A DNA stretch of 64,000 bases from Woeseia sp034521225 (lineage in GTDB: Bacteria > Pseudomonadota > Gammaproteobacteria > Steroidobacterales > Woeseiaceae). The DNA is taken from the NCBI GenBank assembly GCA_034521225.1, contig JAXHMR010000018.1, forward strand, positions 88,280 to 152,279, given 5' to 3'. The notes beneath the pieces are model-generated. The model was not told the origin of the DNA, did no database searches, and was given only the letters and a program-made list of their open reading frames with translations. Made by a program: the position numbers and the translations under genes. Position 1 is the stretch's first letter, and every line of letters starts with the position of its first letter. Of the stretch, positions 7,636-16,600 are shown one piece after another.

Positions 7636-8684
7636 TCAAGGGTTTGCGTTGCCCGCAGACTCCTGGTTTCGCCAGTGTACGCGTTCACGCATTTGCGGAG
7701 TGAGACGCAGGTCACCCCTGTCGCTGATCAGGAGTGCGTGATCGATGCCGAGCCTTTCGCACGCCTCGGCGAACTCCGCGCTGCCAGCGACAAGCAGTGC
7801 CGTTGCGGCAGCATCCGCCAGTACCGGGTCTGTATCAATGACGGTGACCGACGCCGTATCTTGGGCCGGATAGCCGGTGCGGGGGTCGAGGACATGCGTA
7901 TAGCGCTGGCCGTCCGACTCGAAAAATCGTTCGTAGTTGCCCGATGTGACAATCGTTTGACCGGCGAGGGCCTCGATGCCGCCGATTGGCTCACCGCCGT
8001 CCGGGTCGCGTATGCCGATGCGTGCGGCACGCCCGTGCACCTGGCCGATCACAGTCATGTCACCGCCCAGGTCAACGATCGCGTTCTGGATACCCTGTTC
8101 GCGAAGAACCCGCACGGACATGGCCAGTAACGCCCCCTTGGCGATACCGCCGGGATCAATGACGATATCGCGGTTGTTGCTGGTCAGCCGCAAGCCGTCC
8201 CACTGCAGTTGGCCGGCCCCCGGACGGCTCGCCAGAACAGACTCGATCGCGGCATCGGACGGCGGTTGCCAGTCCTGCTGCAGCGGCTCGTGAAAACCCC
8301 ACACTTCCGTCAACGCTCCCAGCGCAACATTGAACAGGCCGCCGGAACGTGCCTCGAGATCCGTCGCGCGCTTCAGCAGCGACGCCAGTTCCTCGCTCAC
8401 CTTTACACTCTCGCCCTTGGCCAGCGCGTGGTTGATGCGCGCGAGTTCGCTGCGATCAGCGGGCTCGTACCACGGATACCAGTCGCGGCCATAGTCGCGG
8501 TACAGGCGCTCGAGCGCATCGGTGGCAGCTTCCGCAGTGGCCTCGTCGGTGTCGTAGTAGCGCAGCGTTACCAGCGTGCCAAGCGTATGTAGCTGCACAT
8601 TGTGGTTATTGTCAGTGGGTGCGCAGGCGGCAAGCAGCAACAGCAACACGATAACGGGAGTTATCGAAAAGCGTTGCAGCGCAT
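7636..8684 (-). CDS. apbE: ApbE-like FAD:protein FMN transferase (lipoprotein)
   Basis: Attaches FMN to threonine residues of periplasmic redox proteins. Motifs: DPGGIAKGALLAM, VDLGGDMTVIGQ, TSGNYERFFESDGQRYTHVLDPRTG and the VTVIDTDPVLADAAATALLVAG metal/FAD region. A lipobox is evident (VIVLLLLLAACAP). No good in-frame start exists: ATG 8684 (MRCNAF) would join the frame if the T4 run after it were T5, so a one-base loss is likely. The C-terminus (WRNQESAGNANP) runs through a CGCAGACTCCTGG repeat. The frame extends upstream through repeat R2 but that part is not credible. It is an extra gene between tonB and gshB compared with Pseudomonas. Confidence 0.85.
7654..7666 (+). repeat. Copy of the 13-mer CGCAGACTCCTGG
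   Basis: Exact copy inside the last codons of apbE (NQESAG on the minus strand). Confidence 0.75.
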
Positions 8685-8756
8685 TGCCACGGTCAGGGGC
8701 ACATGCCCTGATGCCGCCGGTATCCTCGCGGTGAGCTCTATATTCGATGGAGCTCG

Positions 8757-8852
8757 GCCGCACCGTACCCCTGCCGGGAGTCCTTTGGTGGAAATAAAGC
8801 GGACCGAAGGGAGCCATTCCTCCAAAGGACTCCCGGCAGGGGGTACCGGTGC
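8757..8852. repeat. Palindromic repeat element R2, copy 2
   Basis: Arms CCCCTGCCGGGAGTCCTTTGG and CCAAAGGACTCCCGGCAGGGG, followed by GGTACCGGTGCT, enclose the core TGGAAATAAAGCGGACCGAA and GGGAGCCATTCC. This core is the reverse complement of the core in copy 1 (3734-3831). It lies between gshB and apbE, both on the minus strand. Confidence 0.85.
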
Positions 8853-8892
8853 TACTCAATGCGTGCTGCATGCTTCGGGAGTGCCATTGTGT

Positions 8893-9867
8893 TCAGTCGT
8901 TGTCCTGTTTTGCGGCGAGTCTGCGCTCGATGGCGTCGAACAGCTGGCCTGCAATGTTCAGGTCGAACAGGCGGTCCAGTTCGCGGATACCCGTTGGGCT
9001 CGTTACGTTGATTTCGGTCAGGTAGTCGCCAATGACGTCGAGGCCGGCGAAAATGACGCCGCGTTCTTTCAACACCGGACCGACCTGTGCACAGATGTAG
9101 CGGTCGCGCTCCGTCAGTTCGCGTCCCTCACCTGTGGCGCCGAGCACCAGGTTGCCGCGATTGTCATCGGCCGCCGGCACGCGCGCGAGCGCATATGGCA
9201 CCGGCTCGCCGTCAATCAGCAGGATGCGCTTGTCGCCCGCGCTGATTTCCGGGATATAACGTTGCGCCATCGCAAAGCGCTGTTCGTTGTCCGTCAAGGT
9301 TTCGAAGATCACGTTGGCGTTGTTGTCGCCCTTCCTGACGACAAAGATCGAGCGTCCGCCCATGCCATCGAGTGGCTTGACGACGATATGCTCGTTGTCG
9401 CGCAGGAATTGCTTCAGATCCGCTTTGGCACGGGTCACCAGCGTCAGCGGCGCACAATCAGCGAACCAGGCCGTGTAGACCTTCTCGTTCATGTCACGCA
9501 GGCTTTGCGGACGGTTGACGATCAGTGCGCCCGCCGATTCCGCACGCTCCAGCATGTACGTGCTGTGGATGTACTCCATGTCGAACGGTGGATCCTTGCG
9601 CATCAGGATCACATCGAGTTCACCGAGCGGCAATTCCGCGGCTTCACCCAGTTCAAACCAGTTATTGTGGTCGTCACGTACCCGGAGCGGCCGGGCAGTG
9701 CCATAAGCCACGCCGTTGACGAGCTTCATGTCGCGCTGCAGCATGTAGTGCACGTCAATGCCGCGGCGCCCGGCCTCCAGCAGCATGGCGAATGAGCTGT
9801 CTTTTTTCGGTGTAATCGTTGCGATCGGGTCCATGACGATCCCGAGGCGCAGTTTCTTCTCCGGCAT
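8893..9867 (-). CDS. gshB: Glutathione synthetase
   Basis: 324 residues, full length. Joins gamma-glutamylcysteine and glycine using ATP. ATP-grasp motifs: LGIVMDPIATITPKKDSSFAML (N-terminal signature), MRKDPPFDMEYIHSTYML, VVKPLDGMGGRSIFVV (glycine-rich loop), PEISAGDKRILLIDGEP and GLDVIGDYLTEINVTSPTG (Mg ligands). The family's gshB-pilG junction is preserved: gshB is divergent from the pil-chp operon. Likely transcribed with apbE downstream across repeat R2, or separated from it by that palindrome acting as a terminator. Confidence 0.95.
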   Translation of the reverse strand: MPEKKLRLGIVMDPIATITPKKDSSFAMLLEAGRRGIDVHYMLQRDMKLVNGVAYGTARPLRVRDDHNNWFELGEAAELPLGELDVILMRKDPPFDMEYIHSTYMLERAESAGALIVNRPQSLRDMNEKVYTAWFADCAPLTLVTRAKADLKQFLRDNEHIVVKPLDGMGGRSIFVVRKGDNNANVIFETLTDNEQRFAMAQRYIPEISAGDKRILLIDGEPVPYALARVPAADDNRGNLVLGATGEGRELTERDRYICAQVGPVLKERGVIFAGLDVIGDYLTEINVTSPTGIRELDRLFDLNIAGQLFDAIERRLAAKQDND

Positions 9868-10182
9868 GGTGAATTCCCTGGCTGGTTCAACGTCCGCCCA
9901 TGGCGGCGCCCGTTACTATACAGGCAGCGGTCGCGTGCCCATACCGGCATCAGGATGGCTGCGGGGACCGGGGAGCCTGAAAGCAGAAACCTCCGGACTC
10001 GAAGTGGGAAACCCTCGCCTCATTCGTTTCTACCGCGCAGACTCCTGGCTCGCAAAGTTGGCGGATGGGACTGTTTGGCAAAGAAAAATCGGTGGCTGCG
10101 GTGCCCATCGTGGCGGCACCATGGGCAATATGGTACAAGTCCGCTTAGCCCGGCTCGGGCTGCGAATGAACGAGGAAATCCG
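9868..10182. other. Divergent intergenic region gshB/pilG holding a dispersed repeat
   Basis: 315 bp without a credible gene. It holds repeat copy 2 (9992-10049) and must carry the promoters for gshB (minus) and the pil-chp operon (plus). No clear sigma-70 or sigma-54 site was picked out by eye. Confidence 0.5.
9992..10049 (+). repeat. 57-bp dispersed repeat, copy 2
   Basis: TCCGGACTCGAAGTGGGAAA, then CCCTCGCCTCATTCGTTTCT, then ACCGCGCAGACTCCTGGC. Same order and orientation as copy 1 (1660-1716). The 13-mer core is at 10036-10048. Confidence 0.82.
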
Positions 10183-10582
10183 GTGGCAAATACTGCGTCT
10201 CGAAGTCTCAACGGACTGAAGATTCTGGTTGTGGACGACAGCAAGACAATACGGCGTACGGCGGAAACCCTGCTGTCAAAAGAAGGCTGTCAGGTATTCA
10301 CGGCCATCGACGGCTTTGACGCATTGTCAAAGATTGCTGACCACCAGCCTGACCTGATTTTCGTCGACATCATGATGCCGGCGACTCGACGGTTACCAGA
10401 CCTGCTCGCTGATCAAGCATAACAAGGTGTTCAAGGACACTCCCGTGGTCATGCTGTCGAGCAAGGACGGGCTGTTCGATCGTGCCCGGGGCCGCATCGT
10501 CGGGTCCGAGCAGTACCTGACCAAGCCCTTTACCCGGGACGAGTTGCTGGGTGCCATTTCAAACCAGGTCAGCCAGGTTTAG
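10183..10582 (+). CDS. pilG: PilG-like response regulator (one frameshift)
   Basis: Single receiver domain, about 132 residues when joined. GTG start at 10183 with GAGGAA seven bases upstream gives VANTASRSLNGLKILVVDDSKT; the phospho-acceptor Asp is in LIFVDIMMP, and the conserved Lys in YLTKPF. The frame breaks at about 10379-10381, where the sequence reads ATGATGCCGG-CGACTCGACGG. Removing one G restores IMMPRLDGYQTCSLIKHNKVFKDTPVVML. First gene of the twitching chemosensory operon, directly upstream of pilH. PilG is phosphorylated by ChpA and promotes pilus extension in Pseudomonas. Confidence 0.9.
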
Positions 10583-10593
10583 GGGACCAAATC

Positions 10594-10959
10594 ATGACTG
10601 TAGTACTGATCATCGATGACTCACCGACGGAACTGCACCTGTTCCAGAACATGCTCGAGAAGAACGGTTTTGGCACGCTGGTGGCGGACAGTGGCGAAGA
10701 AGGCATACGCCAGGCGCACGCGGCACGGCCGGATTGCATCCTGATGGATGTTGTCATGCCGGGCATGAACGGCTTCCAGGCGACGCGCAAGCTGACGAAG
10801 GATCCGGCGACCGCAAGTATTCCGGTCATCATGATTACGACCAAGGACCAGGAGACTGACAAGATCTGGGGCATGCGCCAGGGTGCCGTTGAATATCTGG
10901 TCAAGCCGGTTTCCGAAAAGCAGCTGGTGGCCAAAATCAACGCGGTAATGGCCGGCTGA
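10594..10959 (+). CDS. pilH: PilH response regulator
   Basis: 121-residue stand-alone receiver: VVLIIDDSPTELHLF (acidic pocket), CILMDVVMPGMNG (phospho-acceptor Asp), VIMITTKDQETDKIWG and YLVKPVSE. Normal PilH length with the family's typical IWG and KPVSE segments. Starts 11 bp after pilG and abuts pilI. In Pseudomonas PilH acts in pilus retraction and as a phosphate sink for ChpA. Confidence 0.95.
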   Translation: MTVVLIIDDSPTELHLFQNMLEKNGFGTLVADSGEEGIRQAHAARPDCILMDVVMPGMNGFQATRKLTKDPATASIPVIMITTKDQETDKIWGMRQGAVEYLVKPVSEKQLVAKINAVMAG

Positions 10960-11523
10960 ATGAGCGTTGACGCCGATCTTGCCGCCCTGGTCGAACAGCC
11001 GTTCGAGCTTTTAAAGGAACTGGAGCGCCGCAGCCGGACCGCCCTGGCGGGCAGGGGCGCGGCGGACCTGCCGGAAGAATGGGTTGGTATCGGCTTTCGC
11101 ATCGGCGATGAGCAGTTCGTTGCGAGCCGCAACGAAGTTCGTGAGGTTCTGATGCTGCCGGATGAAATCACACGCGTGCCCGGGTCCAAACGCTGGATGC
11201 TTGGAGTTGCAAACCTGCGAGGTCACCTGCTGCCGCTGACCGACCTGAAGCTGCTGCTCGGCAGCGGTCGCACGGGCCTGCGCCGCCTGACGCGTGTGAT
11301 TTCAGTCAATCATCGCGACGTGCCGGCCGGTCTCGTTGTCGACGAGGTGCTCGGTTTCCGGCGATTCATGGACAATGAGTACTCCGACCGCTGGCCGGAG
11401 ACTGTCGTACGCTGCGACCGGTACATACGCGGCGCGTACAAGCGCGGTCAGGACACCTGGCCCGTATTCGGATTGTATGACCTGGTCGAAAGCAGCGCTT
11501 TCCTGCAGGCCGCGGCGGATTAG
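10960..11523 (+). CDS. pilI: PilI CheW-like adaptor
   Basis: 187 residues with a CheW domain: VGIGFRIGDEQFVASRNEVREVLMLPDEITRVPGSKRWMLGVANLRGHLLPLTDLKLLLG. It couples the PilJ receptor to the ChpA kinase. Starts right after the pilH stop and ends 14 bp before pilJ. Confidence 0.93.
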   Translation: MSVDADLAALVEQPFELLKELERRSRTALAGRGAADLPEEWVGIGFRIGDEQFVASRNEVREVLMLPDEITRVPGSKRWMLGVANLRGHLLPLTDLKLLLGSGRTGLRRLTRVISVNHRDVPAGLVVDEVLGFRRFMDNEYSDRWPETVVRCDRYIRGAYKRGQDTWPVFGLYDLVESSAFLQAAAD

Positions 11524-11537
11524 CCACTAATACCCTA

Positions 11538-13556
11538 ATGAGCAGAATCATGGACCAGACAACGGAAAAATCCTCTGCATTCACCATTCTTGTGGCTGTG
11601 CTGGTCGTCGTGTTGCTGGCGGCGGCCGCTACGGCCTGGTTTGCGGCCGGCAGTCGTGCCTCGGCCGGGCCCGGTGCGTCGGGGCTTGCTGCACTGTCGC
11701 AATCTATTCCGCTACACGCGACCCGCGCTGCTCAGGCTGACGGCGGTGCCAAAGCCCGTCTCGTGGCCGATCTCGAGCACCTCGAGCAGTTGCGATCCGG
11801 CTCGGCGAATGTGCCCGGCAGCCGCTCGGACTGGGACAACCTGGTGCGGCACGGCAACGCAATAGTCACCGGGCTGGACGCCGCCGAATCAACTACCGGC
11901 GCCATCGAGCGTATCGATGCCGAGCTGCCGGCGCTGTCGGCGGCGGTTGACGGCCTGCTGCAGGAATCGGGTGCTACGGCTGTGCTGCAGGGAGTCGAGG
12001 CAGATGCCCGCTCCTTGCGGGACAATGTGGCGCGCCTGCTGCAGGACGGGGATGGCGCGGCGGCCGAGGCCGCGCAGGCCGATGTCGCCGCCATGCGTGC
12101 CGTCAGCACGGCGCTTGCGGGCGGCGAGACGGCGCTCGATATCGCACCGCTTCCCGAGGAGCAACAGGATGAACTGCTTGCACCGCTCAACAATGCCATC
12201 GATGCAATCGCGGCTGCTGCCGGCGATGCAATCGACAGTGCCGCCGGCGCTGGCGGCCTCGGCGACACACTGAATGAACTGCAGTTGGCGGCGGACAATT
12301 TGCGAAACGCAATGGTCGCCACGGGCCCGGGTGGCGGCGGTTTGCTGCAACTGCCCTGGCTCGTGCCCGCTTTACTCGGCGTGGCGCTGCTGCTCGTCAT
12401 CGTGCTGGCGATCATGCACGGCCGCACGGCCGTCTTCGAGCGCGCGGCGAAGGTGCAGGCGGAGCAGAATGAGCGCAACCAGCAGGCCATCCTGCGGCTG
12501 CTCGATGAACTCGGCAGCCTTGCCGACGGTGACCTGACTGTTGAGGCGACTGTCACCGAGGACATCACCGGCGCGATAGCTGACTCGATCAACTATGCGA
12601 TCGAAAAACTGCGCGAGCTGGTCGCGACGATCAACGAGACGGCAATCATGGTCGATTCCGCCGCCAAGCAGACCAAGAATACGGCTGTTCACATGGCGCG
12701 CGCGGCGGACAACCAGGGCCGCGAGATCCGCGCTGCGACCGAATCGATCGATTCCATGGCATCGTCAATTGAAGAAGTGTCCGGCAATGCCGAACGCTCG
12801 TCGGACGTCGCCCGCCACTCGGTCGATGTTGCCCACAAGGGCGGCGAAGCGGTGCGCCGGACGATAGACGGCATGAACACGATTCGCGAAACAATCCAGG
12901 AGACGTCCAAGCGCATCAAGCGTCTGGGCGAGAGCTCGCAGGAAATTGGCAACATCATCGAACTGATCAATGATATTGCCGAACAGACCAATATTCTCGC
13001 ACTGAATGCGTCAATCCAGGCTTCGATGGCCGGCGAGGCCGGCCGCGGCTTTGCCGTGGTCGCCGACGAAGTACAGCGACTCGCCGAACGCTCAACCAAT
13101 GCAACCAAGCAGATTGAAGTACTGGTGCGCACGATTCAGTCCGATACAAACGAGGCCGTGGTCTCAATGGAGCGCAGTACTACGGACGTTGTCGGTGGTG
13201 CGCTGCTTGCCGAGAACGCCGGTGCGGCACTGGACGAGATCGAGCAGGTCTCCAACCAGATCGCGAACCTCGTGCAGAACATTTCCGGCTCGGCGCGTGA
13301 GCAGGCCGGGTCGGCAGCCGATGTCACACGTCGCGCGCAGAAACTTAAAGAGATCAGTGACCAGACGGGCAAGGCCACGGCTGCGACGGCCACGGCCATA
13401 TCCAAGCTGTCGATACTGGCGTCGCAGTTACGGGAGACGGTGGCCGGCTTCACGCTGCCGAATTCCGCCGTCAAGCCGGGCGCGCTCGGTAATGCGCCGC
13501 CACAATCGCCCGCGCCGCCGCAACCGCCGAAAGTCGAGAAGAAAGCGGCTGGTTGA
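11538..13556 (+). CDS. pilJ: PilJ methyl-accepting chemotaxis-type receptor
   Basis: 672 residues, close to Pseudomonas PilJ (682). TM1 near residues 14-35, a periplasmic helical domain rich in Ala and Asp, TM2 near 272-295 (LPWLVPALLGVALLLVIVLAIM), a HAMP-like linker with ADGDLTVEATVTEDITGAIADS, and a long cytoplasmic coiled coil with the hairpin tip GRGFAVVADEVQRLAERS. It senses surface or pilus signals and controls ChpA. The frame is intact. Confidence 0.95.
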   Translation: MSRIMDQTTEKSSAFTILVAVLVVVLLAAAATAWFAAGSRASAGPGASGLAALSQSIPLHATRAAQADGGAKARLVADLEHLEQLRSGSANVPGSRSDWDNLVRHGNAIVTGLDAAESTTGAIERIDAELPALSAAVDGLLQESGATAVLQGVEADARSLRDNVARLLQDGDGAAAEAAQADVAAMRAVSTALAGGETALDIAPLPEEQQDELLAPLNNAIDAIAAAAGDAIDSAAGAGGLGDTLNELQLAADNLRNAMVATGPGGGGLLQLPWLVPALLGVALLLVIVLAIMHGRTAVFERAAKVQAEQNERNQQAILRLLDELGSLADGDLTVEATVTEDITGAIADSINYAIEKLRELVATINETAIMVDSAAKQTKNTAVHMARAADNQGREIRAATESIDSMASSIEEVSGNAERSSDVARHSVDVAHKGGEAVRRTIDGMNTIRETIQETSKRIKRLGESSQEIGNIIELINDIAEQTNILALNASIQASMAGEAGRGFAVVADEVQRLAERSTNATKQIEVLVRTIQSDTNEAVVSMERSTTDVVGGALLAENAGAALDEIEQVSNQIANLVQNISGSAREQAGSAADVTRRAQKLKEISDQTGKATAATATAISKLSILASQLRETVAGFTLPNSAVKPGALGNAPPQSPAPPQPPKVEKKAAG

Positions 13557-13675
13557 GAACATGCAAATAAAGGCCAGACGGCAAGCAAGCAGCACCGTCG
13601 CGGTGCGCGCGCGAATGATGCGCTTTGCGGCAGCCGGGCGGCTGTTACTTGCCGCGCCAATGAACTGAGCACCGG

Positions 13676-16600
13676 ATGAGCAGCGAATCAGGCATACAGG
13701 AACGGCTCGACGACGGCGAAACAGCCGGCGGCGTCGCTGCGCGTGCGCTCGGGATCGTCAGTCATGAACTGATGGAAACGATTCGCAGCGCGCACCTGGC
13801 GCTCGAGGAATGCGTCGACGGCCGCGGCGGCAAGGTCGCATTAACACGAGCCGGTGAGTTGCTGCACCAGATTCGCGGCGTGTTGCGGATGACCGAAACC
13901 TACGGCGCCGCGCTGCTCGCCGAAGAAATGGAGGCCGTCTGTACCTACCTGACCAAGCTGCAAGCCGACACAGGCCGCGACGACGGGCTGGACGCGCTGA
14001 CGCGGGCGATGGTCCAGCTGCCGAATTACATCGAGCGCCTGCTCGGCGGCGGACGTGATATCGCACTCGTGCTGCTGCCAATGCTGAACGACCTGCGTGC
14101 CGTGCGCGGCAAGCCGCTGTTGTCCGAGGGCACGCTGCTGCTGCTGAACCTTTCGCCATCACGCAAGGTTCCGGATGCCCAGGCCCGCGAGGCAAGCGGC
14201 GAGGACCCCGTCGAGGTTGCCCGCCGCGTGCGGCCGAGGTTCCAGCTGGCGCTGCTCGGGTGGATCAAGGGCGGCAATTCGTCACAGCACCTTAAGACAC
14301 TCGGTACCGTCGTCGAGTCACTCGAACGTTCGGCGACGCGCGACGACATGCACCAGCTGTGGTGGGTGCTCGGCGGCGTCCTCGAGTCCCTGCAGAATGG
14401 CGGGCTTGATACGTCGGTCTCCGTCAAGCGCTTGCTCGGCCAGGCCGACCGGCAGATCGAGACGTTGATCGATGAAGGCCCCGAGTCGTTCGCGCACCAG
14501 CGTGTCACGGACCTGCTGAACAACCTGCTTTATTACGTCGCGCGGTCAGGTAATGCCGGACCGCGTATCAGTGAAATCCGCGCCGCCTTCAACCTGTCCG
14601 AGCTGCTGCCCGGTGATGAACAGGTTGAGCATGCGCGGGAAAGCCTGTCGGCGCCCAGCGTCAAACTGATGAAGACGGTGGCGGCCGCGATCAAGGAAGA
14701 CCTTGGCCGCGTAAAAGACGTGCTGGACATATACGTTCGTACCGGTATGAACAAGTCGTCCGAGCTCGTGCCGCAGCTCGACCTTCTGAAGAAGATCAGC
14801 GACACGCTGGGCGTCCTCGGCCTGGGCGAATTGCGCGGCGACGTTGAGGCGGAAGTGGAACGACTGAAGTCCGTCGTTCGTGACGGCGGTGCGAGCGAAC
14901 AGACGATACTCGAAATCGCGTCCACACTGCTCTGCGTTGAGGACCGTCTCGACCAGCAGCTGTTGCGGCTGATCATGCCGCAGGGCGAAGAGCCGCGCGA
15001 CGGCCAGCCGGCGCTGGCGCCTGAGGAGGACGCGGACTACCGGCAGGTCGCCGAGGCCGTCATGCGCGAGAGCATCATCAATCTCGCGCGTATCAAGGAG
15101 ACCTTCAGCCAGAGCCTGACGTCAAACAGTGATTCGCACGGCGTCGACAGCGTCCCGGCGCTGATCCGCGGCATCAAGGCCGGCTTGCTGATGCTGAACA
15201 AGCCGCATGCGATGGAAGTGTTCGACCGTGTCGGCGAGCTGATTCTGCTCACGCTGCGCGGCGGCGGTCCGTCCCGCCTGCAGCAGAAAGAGACCGACCG
15301 CCTCGCGGATGCCATCGTCAGCATCGAGTACTACATGGAGACGGTCAAGGCCGGGCGGCGTGAGCCGGCCTACATGCTCGACAACGCCGAATCGTGTCTC
15401 GTTGTACTCGAAGACATGGCGCAGCGTCTGCGTGCTGAAAAAGCAAGCGCGGCGGATGGCTCGGCGACTCCGCCGGCCGAAGCACCCACGCCGCCGCCAA
15501 CGACGCCGGCTGCGATGCAGGCAACGGCAGTCATGGATACGCCCGTTGTTGCCGGGGATGCGGAGCATCTCGACCCGGAACTGCTCGAGCTGTTTATCGA
15601 GGAAGCCAAGGAAGAGATCGCGAGCATCAAGCGCAATCTGCCCATGTGGGCCGACAGCCCGGACGACATGGAAACACTGATCACCGTGAGGCGGTCCTTT
15701 CATACGCTGAAAGGCAGCGGCCGCATGGTTGGCGCGGAGCGCATTGGTGAATACTGCTGGAGCGTGGAAAACCTGCTGAACCGGCTGATCAACCGGACGC
15801 TGAACCGGACGCCGCCGATGATCAAATTCATCTCGTCCGCGGCCGCCGTGGTGCCGGAGCTGGTCGAACAGCTCGAGGTCGGCAGCGAACCGAAATCGGA
15901 CGTCGCACTTATGATCGCGCGTGCCAATGCGTTTGCCGACGGCGACCCGAATGCGGCCGTGCTGACGATCGGGACGCCGCACGCGGAGCAGACCGAAGAA
16001 TTGCCGGCGCTGGAAATGGATCCGGTGCTGCTTGACATTTTCGCCAAGGAAACGGCGGGCCACCTGAAAGCGATTCGCGGCTTTATCGAATCCTGCGAAG
16101 GCCACCGGCCGCCATACCTCGTGACGGACAAACTGCACCGTTCGTGTCACACGCTGCATGGCAGCGCCAACATGGCGAACGTGGATCGCGGCGTCGCGGT
16201 AACGGGCGCACTGAATCGCTTTGTGCGCCGCCTCTACGATTATCAGCTCGGCTTCGATGAGCGCGGCGTTGACGCGCTGTCGGCAGCGGCGGCAGCAATC
16301 GAAACCATCGTCGGTGACATTAATCGCCGCGACCGGGAACGTGCCGACTACTCTGGCCTGATCGACCACCTGATGGCGCTGACCAATTCCGTCGAGCCGG
16401 AGGCTCCCGAGGAAAAACTGATCGAGCCGGAAGCCGAAGACGAGCCCGCCGTTCCAGCCGATGCCACGCCGGAGCCCGAAGCAGCCGACTACGATGCGGA
16501 AATTGCCGCGATCTTTTCGGAAGAGGCGGCGGAACTGCTGGAATCGGCGGACCAGGCACTCAGTACCTGGAGCCGCGACCGCGGTTCGCGGCAGCATGTC

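Noticed and set aside
8685..8871. ApbE N-terminal extension through repeat R2
   Set aside because: The residues come from a mobile palindrome and precede the signal peptide, so they are not a credible start.
13561..13668. Small 36-codon ORF between pilJ and chpA
   Set aside because: Arg/Ala-rich, no homology recognised, not at the expected size of pilK; treated as intergenic.
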